Below are positions 1-8,867 of a stretch of 64,000 nt of DNA, piece by piece. The translations under genes were made by a program, and so were the position numbers. Below the pieces are notes generated by a model that worked only from the letters and a program-made list of their open reading frames with translations, did no database searches and was not told where the DNA came from. How positions within the stretch are numbered: the stretch's first letter is position 1; each line of letters starts with the position of its first letter. The stretch is from Nocardia paucivorans NBRC 100373 (GTDB lineage: Bacteria > Actinomycetota > Actinomycetes > Mycobacteriales > Mycobacteriaceae). The DNA is taken from contig NZ_BAGE01000048.1 in the NCBI RefSeq assembly GCF_000308675.1, positions 124,001 through 188,000 on the forward strand, read 5' to 3'.

Positions 1-2033
1 GTCAGCGTGGACCCCATGAAGCAGGCGCCCAGGATGAGCACCACCAGCAGCTGCTGACTCTCGCTGCCACCGGTGGGGATGAACGAACCGTCGTCGGTCT
101 GAGTGAGCGGTCCACGAGCCAGACCGTTGTCCCCCGGCACGACCAGAGTCAGAGCTCCCAGCACGAATGGCAGGAGGATCAGGAACGCCAGATAACCGCG
201 GTCGGCGAGGACCAGCCGCATCTGTCGCCGCGACAGGGTGGAGAACTGTTTCCAGCGGCTCGATTTGGGTGGCGAACCCGTACCGCCGGGCGGCCTGGAC
301 GGCGGCGCCGGAGGTGTCGCGTTCACCGCCTGCCGCGCCCGATAGGCGGCGAACGCCTGATCCGGGTTGGCCGCCACATCGGCGAAGATCTTCGCCCAGT
401 CGCCGGTGCCCAGCGCCGCTTCCACACCGGCGGGGTTGCCCGCGTAGGCGGTTTTACCGCCGGGAGCCAAGAGCACCACCTGATCGCACATGTCCAGGCA
501 GGCCACCGAGTGGGTCACCACGATCACCACGCGGCCCGCGTCGGCCAGTTCGCGCAGCATCATCATGACCTGGCGATCCAGCGCCGGATCCAGTCCCGAG
601 GTGGGTTCGTCGAGGATCAGCAGCGAGGGACCGGTGAGCAGCTCCAAGGCCACCGACGCGCGTTTGCGCTGGCCACCGGACAGCCGGTCGACTCGGGTGT
701 TCGCGTGCTCGGTGAGCGATAGTTCCCGCAACACACCGTCGATCACCTGCTGCCGGTCGGCCTTGGTGGTGTCCGGCGGCAGGCGCAGTTGGGCGGCGTA
801 GCCGAGGGCCTGACGCACGGTGAGTTGCCGGTGCAGCACATCGTCCTGCGGCACCATACCGATTCGGGAGCGCAGCGCCTCGTACTCGGCGTGCAGATTG
901 CGCCCCTCGAAGGTCACCACACCGCCGGAGGGTTGGGTCGTCCCCGCGATCAGCCGGGACAGTGTGGACTTACCCGCTCCGGACGGGCCGATCAGCGCCG
1001 TGAGGGTACCCCGTCCGGCCTGCATGTTGACGTCGACGAGCAGTTGTTTGTTGCCCTCGACGGTGAACCCGACCCCGTGCACCTGCAGGCCCTGCTCGGC
1101 GACCGGCCGTTGCCGGTGCACCAGGGTGCCCTGCTGTACCTCGAAGTCGACATTACCGATGGTGATGATGTCGCGTTCGTGCAGCAGCGCCCGCTGCTGC
1201 CGAATGCCGTTGACGAAGGTTCCGTTGGCGGAGCCCAGGTCCTCGATGGTGAGGCCCTCGGCGCCGGCGACGAGGCGGGCGTGTTTGCGGGAGGCGAGCG
1301 GATCGTTGACGACGATCTGGTTGTCCGCGGTACGGCCGATGGCCAGCCCGCCGGGCGGCAGCCGGTCGGCGCGGGCGACGGGTTCGGTACCGGTCCTGGC
1401 GCGCACCGGCGGCATGGCCGCGATACTCGCCTTGGCCGTCATGTTCATGGTGGGTGGCGACGGCGGTACGGGTTGCGGCCCGCTGCGCGGCGGCTGGGAG
1501 ATGGGTCCGCTGTGCGCCGGGATCGGCCGGCTGTGCGGTGTCGGCCCGGCCGGTGGCCGATGTCCGGTGGGCGTCGACCGACCGTGTGGCGGGGTGTGGT
1601 GACCGGCCGGCGGGCCGGTATGCGGGGCCGAAGGTCGGGGTCCGGCCGGACGCTGCTGCGAGATCGGGGTGTGGACCTGCGGGGCGGGCCCACTCACATG
1701 TGGTTGCGGTGTCTGCGGAACGCCGGTCGGGATGAGCGACAGCAGCGGACCGATGAGGGCGTCACCGAGCCTCACCTGGGTCGGCCGATCGATCTGCACG
1801 GGCCGGGTTACTCGCCGCGCATCGACGAAAACACCATTGGTACTGCCGTTGTCGGTGAGCACCCAGGCGCCCGACTGCCAGGCGAGGGTGGCGTGCACCC
1901 GCGAGACCAGCGGACTGTCGACGAACAAGGTCACCTCGGGAGCACGTCCCAGGGTGATCCGTTGACTCGAATCGAAGACACGTTCGGTTCCATCATGACG
2001 CACTGTTATGGTGCGTACCCCCGGTGAAGACAT
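1..2033 (-). CDS. FHA-FHA-ABC transporter (Rv1747-like), C-terminus outside window
   Basis: ABC exporter with two N-terminal phosphothreonine-binding FHA domains, the architecture of mycobacterial Rv1747. I translated the minus strand from ATG at 2033; the frame stays open to base 1, giving about 677 visible residues. FHA1 lies near residues 20-90 (ITLGR, SRVHA, NGSTNGVFVD). A Pro/Gln/Thr-rich linker follows, then FHA2 near 230-290 (SRKHARL, GSANGTFVNG). The ATPase has Walker A GPSGAGKST near 350, signature LSGGQRKR near 452 and Walker B LLILDEPTSGLDP near 470. The first hydrophobic segments of an ABC-2 permease domain appear by base 200. In the family the FHA domains bind phosphorylated linker threonines made by Ser/Thr kinases. 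The substrate is unknown. The gene is divergent from the lipoprotein at 2221. Confidence 0.9.
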   Translation of the reverse strand, partial: MSSPGVRTITVRHDGTERVFDSSQRITLGRAPEVTLFVDSPLVSRVHATLAWQSGAWVLTDNGSTNGVFVDARRVTRPVQIDRPTQVRLGDALIGPLLSLIPTGVPQTPQPHVSGPAPQVHTPISQQRPAGPRPSAPHTGPPAGHHTPPHGRSTPTGHRPPAGPTPHSRPIPAHSGPISQPPRSGPQPVPPSPPTMNMTAKASIAAMPPVRARTGTEPVARADRLPPGGLAIGRTADNQIVVNDPLASRKHARLVAGAEGLTIEDLGSANGTFVNGIRQQRALLHERDIITIGNVDFEVQQGTLVHRQRPVAEQGLQVHGVGFTVEGNKQLLVDVNMQAGRGTLTALIGPSGAGKSTLSRLIAGTTQPSGGVVTFEGRNLHAEYEALRSRIGMVPQDDVLHRQLTVRQALGYAAQLRLPPDTTKADRQQVIDGVLRELSLTEHANTRVDRLSGGQRKRASVALELLTGPSLLILDEPTSGLDPALDRQVMMMLRELADAGRVVIVVTHSVACLDMCDQVVLLAPGGKTAYAGNPAGVEAALGTGDWAKIFADVAANPDQAFAAYRARQAVNATPPAPPSRPPGGTGSPPKSSRWKQFSTLSRRQMRLVLADRGYLAFLILLPFVLGALTLVVPGDNGLARGPLTQTDDGSFIPTGGSESQQLLVVLILGACFMGSTL

Positions 2034-2220
2034 GCAGCGGATACTATTCGATCATCGGGACATGGGAGGTGCCCCTGGTTTCGGCGTGAAGTCCGGTCCG
2101 CGTCCACTCCATCCGAACGGACGCTCTCGGCGGTCATGCGCGACCGATCGCCTCGGGGTGCCCACCGTTCGTTCCGGAGAGCCACACCAGACGCCCCCAG
2201 GGGCCGACGAGGGGGAGTTC

Positions 2221-3663
2221 ATGCCACGACTCCGCGCCACCGCGATCATCGCCGTTCTGCTGTGCGCCCTGGCTCTCTCCGCGGGATGCACCCGGTCGGT
2301 GGGCGGCCATGCGGTATCCGTCTACGACGATCCGTTCAAAGTGGCCGGATTGCCCACCACCAGCGGCCCGAACGGCCCCCGCCCCGATGTCGAGAACAGT
2401 TCGCTGACCGCCTACAACTCCGACGGCGGAGAGATCGACACCCTGGCCCTCAATGCCGTCGAGGACATCCAGGAATACTGGCGCGAGCGCTTCGACCAGG
2501 AATTCGACGGCGAATTCCGCCCGGTGGAGAAGCTGGTTTCGTGGAGCGCCAAGGCTCCTCGCGACAGGTCGATCGAGTTCTGCACCGAATCGACCCACCG
2601 CTTGATCAACGCCGGCTACTGCCGGCTGGACAATTCCATCGGCTGGGACCGGGCACTGTTGCTCCCCACCATGGCGGAGACCTTCGGGCAGATGTCGGTG
2701 GTGATGGTGTTGGCCCACGAGTACGGACACGCCATTCAGACCATGGCCGAGATCGTCGAGCGAGACGAACCGGTGATCGTCAAGGAGCAGCAGGCCGACT
2801 GTTTCGCGGGGGCGTTCATCCGCCATGTGGCCGAGGGCAACTCCAAGCACTTCACCATCAACACCTCCGACGGCCTGAATTCGGTGCTCGCCGCCACCGT
2901 CGCCATTCGCGATTCCGATCCGGACGACCCCGACAGCGTGCACGGTTCGGCCTTCGAACGGGTCACCGCCGTGCAGATCGGTTTCACCGACGGCCCTCGA
3001 GCGTGCGAGGGCATCGATATGGCCGAGATCGAGCAGCGCCGTGGTGATCTGCCCCAGAGTTTCCGCAACGACCCGGGTGGGGGCGAGTATCCCATCACCC
3101 AACAGGCGTTGGTCGAACTCACCAAGGCCTTGGATGTGATCCTTCCGCTCCCGGAGCGCCCGACCTACAGCTACAGCGGTTTCACCATCGACTGCGCGGA
3201 CGGGCCGAGCACCCGCCCGGTTTCCTACTGTCCGACGACCAACACCATCGCCACCGATGTCGACGCACTCGCCGCCCGCGGCGATTCCGACATCGACCCC
3301 GACGACCCGCTGCCGGTCAAGGTGGACGGCGACTACAACGGCTATGTGGTGTTCATCGCCCGCTACGCGCTGGCCGTCCAGCACAGCAAGGGCCAGGATC
3401 TGGTCGGCGCCAAGACCGGTCTGCGCACGGCCTGCCTGTCCGGGGTGGTGACGGCGAAGTTGGCCGAGCCCGGTCGGGACCGAGGCGATATCACCCTGGC
3501 GGCGGGTGATCTGGACGAGGCCGTCTCGGGACTGCTCGCCGACGGCCTGGCGGCCAGCGATCTCGAGGGACGGACCGTGCCGAGCGGTTTCGCTCGGGTG
3601 GACGCTTTCCGCGCGGGCGTCCTCAATGGCGAAACCACCTGTATGTCAAGGTATTCCGACTGA
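2221..3663 (+). CDS. Secreted lipoprotein, YpfJ-type neutral zinc metallopeptidase
   Basis: Predicted exported lipoprotein of 480 aa. The start at ATG 2221 directly precedes a signal peptide (MPRLRATAIIAVLLCALA) with lipobox LSAGC; a longer frame from 2008 would bury this signal. The mature protein carries the zinc motif HEYGH (within VLAHEYGHAIQTM) and, about 27 residues later, EQQADCFAGAF, which supplies the third ligand in the neutral zinc metallopeptidase (YpfJ) family. So the catalytic residues look intact and the protein probably acts outside the membrane. The C-terminal half (GFTIDCADG, YVVFIARYALAVQ) is typical of actinobacterial members. The substrate is unknown. It sits between two FHA-domain genes on the opposite strand. 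Confidence 0.8.
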   Translation: MPRLRATAIIAVLLCALALSAGCTRSVGGHAVSVYDDPFKVAGLPTTSGPNGPRPDVENSSLTAYNSDGGEIDTLALNAVEDIQEYWRERFDQEFDGEFRPVEKLVSWSAKAPRDRSIEFCTESTHRLINAGYCRLDNSIGWDRALLLPTMAETFGQMSVVMVLAHEYGHAIQTMAEIVERDEPVIVKEQQADCFAGAFIRHVAEGNSKHFTINTSDGLNSVLAATVAIRDSDPDDPDSVHGSAFERVTAVQIGFTDGPRACEGIDMAEIEQRRGDLPQSFRNDPGGGEYPITQQALVELTKALDVILPLPERPTYSYSGFTIDCADGPSTRPVSYCPTTNTIATDVDALAARGDSDIDPDDPLPVKVDGDYNGYVVFIARYALAVQHSKGQDLVGAKTGLRTACLSGVVTAKLAEPGRDRGDITLAAGDLDEAVSGLLADGLAASDLEGRTVPSGFARVDAFRAGVLNGETTCMSRYSD

Positions 3664-3692
3664 TCGCGCCGATCACGCAGGGCCCCGACGAG

Positions 3693-5045
3693 CTAACCGA
3701 ACGGTGGGGGCGCGGCCGGTTCGAAACGCAGCATCCGGTTGCCGATCGAGATCTCGGTGCCCGGCACCAACACCATGGGCACATTGGGCAGGAGCCTCAC
3801 CCAGGTGGGCTGTCCGGGTAGCCGGGTGTGCGTACCGTTGGTCGACCCCCGGTCCAGCAGGGTCACATCCCAGTTGACCAGCAGCAGCTCGGCATGCGCC
3901 CGCGACATTCCGCCGGAGGTGTCCGGTATCCGCAGCGGTACGAGTCCGCGCCGCGCCTGCTCGGAGTGTTCGGGATCGCGCCCGATGACGGTGTCTCCGG
4001 TAATGAGATAGGGCGTGCCGTCGTCGAGGACCAGCATGCCCAGCGGCGGACGCACCACTTCGATCAGCGGCTGGGTCTGGTCGACCGGGATACCGCAGAC
4101 GGTGCAGAACGCCGAGCGCGGGTCACTGGGATGCGCACGGGCGCATTTGAAACCCAACACCTTCCCGGTCAGAGCCGTGCCCTTTGCGGTGGCCTCGGTG
4201 CGACGCCGCAGTTCCGGGTCGACCGTCGGCGACGAGGTCGGTCGGGGGGAAGGCAGACTGTCGGCATGCTCGGTGGCGGCCCGGTGCAGGTCGGGAATAT
4301 CGGCCCCGTACGACTCGGGAGCGGGTACGGCCATCGGCGCAACGGGGGTGTCGGTGGTTCGCCTCGGTGGTACGGCCGTGGAATGCCTGCCTCCGGTCTG
4401 TTCGAGACCCGCGGGTTCGTTCCGGTCACCGGATCCGGTGGGTGCCGTTTCGGCGCCGGATTCCTCGGTCTCGGCGGCCTCGACCATCGCCGCGCCGCGC
4501 CGGTACCGCGCCCGGTCCGACCACAGGATCGCCCCGCCGGCCTGGGCGATCCCTTCGACCAGCCAACCGATTCCGCGTTCGGCCGGCAGTTCGGGAACAC
4601 CGCCCGCGGCATCGTCGACGAAAAGAGCCGCCGCGTGGGCCGGTATCGCCACGGCACGCTCGACGGTGAACGGGGCCTCCCGGCCGCGGTGGTGCTCCAC
4701 TCGCTCTCCGGCACATACCGCGGTGACCGCCCCGTGGAGGAAGATCGTCAACCGGTCCGGGTCGGCGGCGGCCAGGATGCCGAAATCGAGAGACTGCGCC
4801 GAACCGATCCGTCCGGCGTCCCGCATCAGCCAGCGGGTCGCGGCCCGGGTGATGGATTCGCCGGAGTTATCCGGTTCCCGGGCGTTCACCTCACGGATCA
4901 CCTGCACCAGGGCCTCCGCCACCACCACAGCCGTGGACTCCGGGTGTGGGCGCCCCGCCTCCCGGTGGGCGACCAGCACCAATACACCCGAGACCAGCGC
5001 CAGGACATGGCTGCCGGAGACGACCTCGACCTGCCGATTCCTCAT
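3693..5045 (-). CDS. FHA-domain protein with zinc-ribbon-like segment
   Basis: Protein of 450 aa starting at ATG 5045. The N-terminal about 170 residues begin MRNRQVEVVSGSHVLAL and form an alpha/beta domain I do not recognise with certainty. The middle is low-complexity and rich in Ala, Pro and Thr. A short cysteine segment (CARAHPSDPRSAFCTVCG) resembles half of a zinc ribbon. The C-terminus is a clear FHA domain: VIGRDPEHSEQARRG, SRAHAEL, DRGSTNGTHTR. It probably reads phosphothreonine made by Ser/Thr kinases. It ends convergently 29 bases from the lipoprotein gene and starts divergently from the lipoprotein at 5188. Confidence 0.78.
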   Translation of the reverse strand: MRNRQVEVVSGSHVLALVSGVLVLVAHREAGRPHPESTAVVVAEALVQVIREVNAREPDNSGESITRAATRWLMRDAGRIGSAQSLDFGILAAADPDRLTIFLHGAVTAVCAGERVEHHRGREAPFTVERAVAIPAHAAALFVDDAAGGVPELPAERGIGWLVEGIAQAGGAILWSDRARYRRGAAMVEAAETEESGAETAPTGSGDRNEPAGLEQTGGRHSTAVPPRRTTDTPVAPMAVPAPESYGADIPDLHRAATEHADSLPSPRPTSSPTVDPELRRRTEATAKGTALTGKVLGFKCARAHPSDPRSAFCTVCGIPVDQTQPLIEVVRPPLGMLVLDDGTPYLITGDTVIGRDPEHSEQARRGLVPLRIPDTSGGMSRAHAELLLVNWDVTLLDRGSTNGTHTRLPGQPTWVRLLPNVPMVLVPGTEISIGNRMLRFEPAAPPPFG

Positions 5046-5187
5046 GGGAATCGGCCTCCACCACGATCGCGGTATCGGTTCGTCGCCACTCGATCAGGGT
5101 ATTGCACGCCGTTGCGACAACCCGCTCCCCATCTCGACCGCGGTCCGGTAATTTCGTGAGCAGTGTCGAGAGGAGCGAGAGGCCGCA

Positions 5188-6393
5188 ATGTTTCGGACAT
5201 CGCAGACCATTGCCGTCGTGGCGGCCGCGGTTCTGATGGGCACTCTGTCCGGATGCGGTGGGACAACAGGTGTTCCCACAGCCGCCGAAATCGATGTGCG
5301 AACCCTGGCCGTCGGTGATTTCCCCACCGATCGACACACCTATCCACAGGATGCGGTGGACAGCGGTCCGGTGTTGGAGGGTATCCGAATGGCGGAAGCC
5401 CTCGCCCCGGCGGTGGAGATCGATTCCTCGCTCGAGTACGGTCGCGGCAGCCTACTGGTGCCCGATTCGCAGACCGCGATCAAGTTTTTGGCCGGTGTCT
5501 CCAAGCCGGTGCTGGACAAACGCGGGATGGTGGTCGGTTACGGGGCCAGCGGCGCCGACCGACCCGATCCGCAGGGACAATCACGCCCCACCCCCGGCGC
5601 CACCGTGGTCACCACGGTGTTGCTCCGCTTCCCCGATGCCTCCGGTGCGCGCCTTGCGGCACGGGAACTCGAGGACGCCGATATCGGCGTGTCGCCGGAG
5701 AACCGCGCCCTGAGCTCCACCGAGCATCCCACCGCGTATATCCACTGGCGGCCCGGCATCCCGACGATCGGCTCGTTCCTCGCACACGAGGAATTCGTGG
5801 TCTCCTTGTTCATCCAACGACCGAGGGCCGACAGCGCCGATCTGGTGGACTGGGTCGACAAGACCTACACCGCGGTACTCGACCGGCTGCGCAAGTTCGA
5901 CCCGACCCCGTTCGACGAACTCGACACACTGAAGGTGGATCCGGAAAATCTGCTCGCCCGGGTCGTGGTGGCCGATCGTGAGGGACGGACCCCCGATCCG
6001 AAGAACTTCGCCGTCTACGGTCCCACCTACATGATCCATTCCGCGTATCGCCAGCGCGAACGACGACGTCTGCTCGAGGAGTCGGGTTTCGAGCGGATCG
6101 CGCTCGTCGACAACGGCTCGGTCACCCGAACCCGGGACGCGGCGGGCGCCGAACGGCTGCTCCGGGGGCTGGTCGACACCGTGGGTGATCACTACGACAC
6201 ACATACCGCCCCCAGCGATGTGCCCGACGCGAAATGCGTGCGGCTCAACGATGACGGCGACCCACAGCGCGAATACCGATTCCGCTGCTTCGTGCTGTAC
6301 AAGCGTTATGTGGCCACGGTGTCCGGCGACAACGAGACCGAGGTGCGACAGAAGGTCGCCGCCCAGTACGCCCTACTGGCCAATAGCCTCTGA
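5188..6393 (+). CDS. Hypothetical exported lipoprotein
   Basis: Protein of 401 aa with a classical lipoprotein signal (MFRTSQTIAVVAAAVLMGTL, then SGC). The ATG at 5188 follows a purine-rich GAGAGG. The mature part has no catalytic motif I recognise. It contains two similar halves of alternating strands and helices (RLAARELEDADIG; WVDKTYTAVLDRLRKFD) and a C-terminal segment with paired cysteines (AKCVRLNDDGD...RFRCFVLYKRYVATV). It resembles large lipoproteins common in Nocardia and Rhodococcus (possibly DUF7373), but I cannot confirm a family. A 328-base regulatory gap follows. Confidence 0.7.
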   Translation: MFRTSQTIAVVAAAVLMGTLSGCGGTTGVPTAAEIDVRTLAVGDFPTDRHTYPQDAVDSGPVLEGIRMAEALAPAVEIDSSLEYGRGSLLVPDSQTAIKFLAGVSKPVLDKRGMVVGYGASGADRPDPQGQSRPTPGATVVTTVLLRFPDASGARLAARELEDADIGVSPENRALSSTEHPTAYIHWRPGIPTIGSFLAHEEFVVSLFIQRPRADSADLVDWVDKTYTAVLDRLRKFDPTPFDELDTLKVDPENLLARVVVADREGRTPDPKNFAVYGPTYMIHSAYRQRERRRLLEESGFERIALVDNGSVTRTRDAAGAERLLRGLVDTVGDHYDTHTAPSDVPDAKCVRLNDDGDPQREYRFRCFVLYKRYVATVSGDNETEVRQKVAAQYALLANSL

Positions 6394-6506
6394 GACGGTC
6401 TCTGCGATCCCCGGACGCCGCCCCTTCCCGAAACGCTTCGTCCTATACGTCCGAATCCGTTGTGGTGTCGAGCTTCTCGCGCCATGTCCCAGTTTGGCGC
6501 ACAGCC

Positions 6507-6525
6507 TAAGGCCAGGCTAACCTGA
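6507..6525 (+). promoter_or_regulatory. DtxR/IdeR-like iron box 1
   Basis: TAAGGCCAGGCTAACCTGA matches the IdeR consensus TTAGGTTAGGCTAACCTAA at about 15 of 19 positions, with a full right half-site. It lies about 200 bases upstream of the dioxygenase start. Confidence 0.6.
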
Positions 6526-6625
6526 GCGTGTTCCATCTCACAGCGAGGCAGCACGCCGAAGCCGCCGCGTAGCCGATCACCCGATGCGTTCCACGCTATG
6601 CTGCATCGCTATCACCACGCGGCAC

Positions 6626-6644
6626 TTAGGTAAGCCTTGCCCCA
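6626..6644 (+). promoter_or_regulatory. DtxR/IdeR-like iron box 2
   Basis: TTAGGTAAGCCTTGCCCCA matches the IdeR consensus at about 16 of 19 positions when W and S degeneracy is allowed, with a perfect left half-site. It lies 78 bases before the GTG start at 6722, downstream of a possible -10, consistent with repression under iron sufficiency. Confidence 0.65.
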
Positions 6645-6721
6645 GCTGAACAGAAGCATTAGCTTCGCAGATCGAATCGTCGCCTCCGCTTTTCGACCCG
6701 ATGCGAAGAAGGGAATACCTG

Positions 6722-7885
6722 GTGAAAAGCGTTCTTCCCGAACGTAAAACGCTTCACCCACACAGTATCGAACACCGTGAGCTGTCCCCCGCGACCGGAC
6801 AGGCCGTCCGCGAGCTGGCATATGAGATCGCAATCACATTCGACCCCGCCCCCGGCGCCACCGCACACACCCTCACCGATCCTGCATTGATCGAGCGGAT
6901 CACCGCGCGCGCGGGCGAACTCCCTGCCGAGGCGCGGATGGTCATGCGTCCCCCCACCACCGCCACGGGCGCCACGGTGGTGCACGGTCTCCCCCTGACC
7001 GACGACGAATGCGGCCCCACCCCGCCCGACTGGCGGATGGCCGCGCGGTGGAGCGGCGATCCGGACCATCGGTCGTGCTCGTTCCAAATCGATATCGCCA
7101 TGCTGTTGCTGGCCACGCTCGCGGGCGAACCATTCGGCTGGCAAGGGCAGCAGAACGGCCGCCTGGTCAACAACATCATCCCCGCCATCGGCCACGAGGA
7201 CGAACAGTCCGGGGCGAGCAGTAGCACACTGCTCAGCCCGCATACCGAGGACGCGTTCCACCCACGGCGCGCCAATCTGCTGATGCTCGCCTGTCTGCGC
7301 AATCCCGACCGCGTCGGCACCACCGTCTCGTCGGTGCGGCAGGTGGAACTCGATGCCCGGCAACGTCGTATCCTCGGCACCCCCACCCTGCCGATCCTGC
7401 CCGACGTCTCCTACGGATGCGGCTTCGACCGGGCCACCGCACCCGCCGTGCCCACCATCTGGTCGGAAAGCGACGAATTCGAAACCGATACCACCCCCGA
7501 TGATCTCACCCTTCGCTTCGATCCCGCCTACACCCCACTCGACGCGGCCGACCCCGATTTCCGAGCCGCATACCGACATTTGGAAGAGGAACTGGAACGA
7601 GTATGCATCCTGGCCGTCCTGGAACCCGGTGAACTGCTGCTCGTCGACAACGACGTCGCCGTCCACGGGCGGGTGCCGTTCACCGCGCGCTACGACGGCA
7701 CCGACCGCTGGCTGAAACGTGTGAACATCCGGTTACCCGAACGCCGGCGCCGCCCAACCGAATCCAGGGAGAATGGATACGGTCAGCAGATCGTCGCCCC
7801 CTTCGGGGCGGCCCGGCCGGAAACGGTCGCGGCACAGACACAGCGGGACGGCACAGATGATCGAGGATCCGTTGAGCACACGTGA
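6722..7885 (+). CDS. Clavaminate-synthase/VioC-like Fe(II)/2-oxoglutarate dioxygenase
   Basis: Predicted amino-acid beta-hydroxylase or related oxygenase of about 387 aa. GTG 6722 is preferred over ATG 6701 because GAAGGGA lies 8-9 bases before it; 6701 has no ribosome site. The iron triad is visible: H174 and E176 in SPHTEDAFHPRR, and H315 in VDNDVAVHGR, followed by Arg in DRWLKRV, which would bind 2-oxoglutarate. The HTEDAFHP block and the later LRNPD..GTT are typical of the clavaminate synthase-like group (VioC, OrfP, AsnO), which hydroxylates Arg, Asn or similar amino acids. It is the first gene of the iron-box cluster and overlaps the next gene by 29 bases. The substrate cannot be told from sequence; a beta-hydroxylated ligand amino acid is an inference. 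Confidence 0.82.
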   Translation: MKSVLPERKTLHPHSIEHRELSPATGQAVRELAYEIAITFDPAPGATAHTLTDPALIERITARAGELPAEARMVMRPPTTATGATVVHGLPLTDDECGPTPPDWRMAARWSGDPDHRSCSFQIDIAMLLLATLAGEPFGWQGQQNGRLVNNIIPAIGHEDEQSGASSSTLLSPHTEDAFHPRRANLLMLACLRNPDRVGTTVSSVRQVELDARQRRILGTPTLPILPDVSYGCGFDRATAPAVPTIWSESDEFETDTTPDDLTLRFDPAYTPLDAADPDFRAAYRHLEEELERVCILAVLEPGELLLVDNDVAVHGRVPFTARYDGTDRWLKRVNIRLPERRRRPTESRENGYGQQIVAPFGAARPETVAAQTQRDGTDDRGSVEHT

Positions 7886-8867
7886 CCGGACGACCCCCCT
7901 ACGGGTGCTGAGCCGCAGCGATCTCGCCGATGTCCCCATTTCCCCCGCGGAAGTGGTACGCGCGGTGGAGGACGCGTATATCGCCCTCGCCGCCGGTGAT
8001 TCGGATAATCCACGCAAACTCAGTGTGGCCAACCCCGATGGATGGTCGGTGGCCTACGCCATGCTCGGACGCGACGGCCGGCGCCGGGTGGTCGCGATGA
8101 AGACCTCCTACAAATTCGATCCCGGACACGATCGCAGCACCAAGCGCTACTACACCACCATCACCCTCTACGACGACACCACCGGCGCGCCCATCGCCAT
8201 GATGGATTGCGCCCGTGTGGGCGCACTTCGTACACCCGCGGTCTCGGCGTTGCTGGTCCGCGAGACCGTGCGCCGGGAAGCGGACAGCGCACTGATCATC
8301 GGCACCGGCACCCAGGGCCGCAACGCACTACCGCATCTACTTGCCGCCAACCCGCAGCTGCGCAAACTCATGCTGTTCGGCACCCACCCCGAGGGAATCG
8401 AGGCGGTACACCGGGAACTGGCCCGCCACCAACCGCACGCGGTGCTGCAAACCGTCGACGACCCCTATGCCGCGGCCCGCACCGCCGATGTCATCCTGGC
8501 CACCGCCGGCCCCGGCACCGAGGTCGCCGTGGAATCGACCGACCTGAAACCGGGTGCGGTGGTGGTGCTGGTCGGCTACGGACTGGCCCCCTCGACCCTG
8601 CACGATGCCGACCGCGTAATCGCCACCAGCGCCGCGCAAATGGCGTTGACCGGCACGGATATGGCCGATGATCAGGGTGTGCTGCGTGGGGTGGACGCCG
8701 AGCTCCCGCAGATACTCGCCCGCCGAGCGGTGGCCCGACGTCATGAGGACGAACGAATCTTCGTCTACAACAGCGGATTGGTACTCACCGATATCGCGGT
8801 CGCGCACGCCCTCGCCCAACGCGCCATCGCCGAAGGCCGAGGCACGGAGGTCGCGCTGTGGGATTGA
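7857..8867 (+). CDS. SbnB-like ornithine cyclodeaminase-family dehydrogenase
   Basis: Member of the ornithine cyclodeaminase/mu-crystallin family, about 336 aa, most like SbnB. In staphyloferrin B synthesis SbnB is an NAD-dependent enzyme that oxidatively cleaves N-(1-amino-1-carboxyl-2-ethyl)-glutamate to L-2,3-diaminopropionate and 2-oxoglutarate. ATG 7857 is chosen because a longer frame from 7773 adds an Arg-rich shadow; TTG 7872 is an alternative. Visible elements are KTSYKFDPGHD, MMDCARVGALRTPAVSALL, the Rossmann loop IIGTGTQGRNALPHL, and DVILATAGPG. It overlaps both neighbours, so it is translated with the cluster. Function by family and neighbourhood; an ordinary ornithine cyclodeaminase is less likely next to an SbnA homologue. 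Confidence 0.8.
   Translation: MIEDPLSTRDRTTPLRVLSRSDLADVPISPAEVVRAVEDAYIALAAGDSDNPRKLSVANPDGWSVAYAMLGRDGRRRVVAMKTSYKFDPGHDRSTKRYYTTITLYDDTTGAPIAMMDCARVGALRTPAVSALLVRETVRREADSALIIGTGTQGRNALPHLLAANPQLRKLMLFGTHPEGIEAVHRELARHQPHAVLQTVDDPYAAARTADVILATAGPGTEVAVESTDLKPGAVVVLVGYGLAPSTLHDADRVIATSAAQMALTGTDMADDQGVLRGVDAELPQILARRAVARRHEDERIFVYNSGLVLTDIAVAHALAQRAIAEGRGTEVALWD

Larger units (their letters stand above)
6394..6721. other. Non-coding region upstream of the metallophore-like cluster
   Basis: I see no gene here. The stretch holds two DtxR/IdeR-like boxes (6507-6525 and 6626-6644). A possible -10 element TATGCT at 6597-6602 would place transcription start just before the second box, which suits repression by an iron-loaded regulator. 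The -35 element is not obvious. Confidence 0.5.

Noticed and set aside
789..2027. Long plus-strand open frame of 412 codons
   Set aside because: It is antisense to the FHA-ABC gene, whose FHA, Walker and signature motifs read cleanly on the minus strand. The plus frame is His/Gly/Arg-rich without domains.
2134..3384. Minus-strand open frame of 416 codons
   Set aside because: Antisense of the metallopeptidase lipoprotein; no recognisable motif and a composition typical of high-GC shadows.
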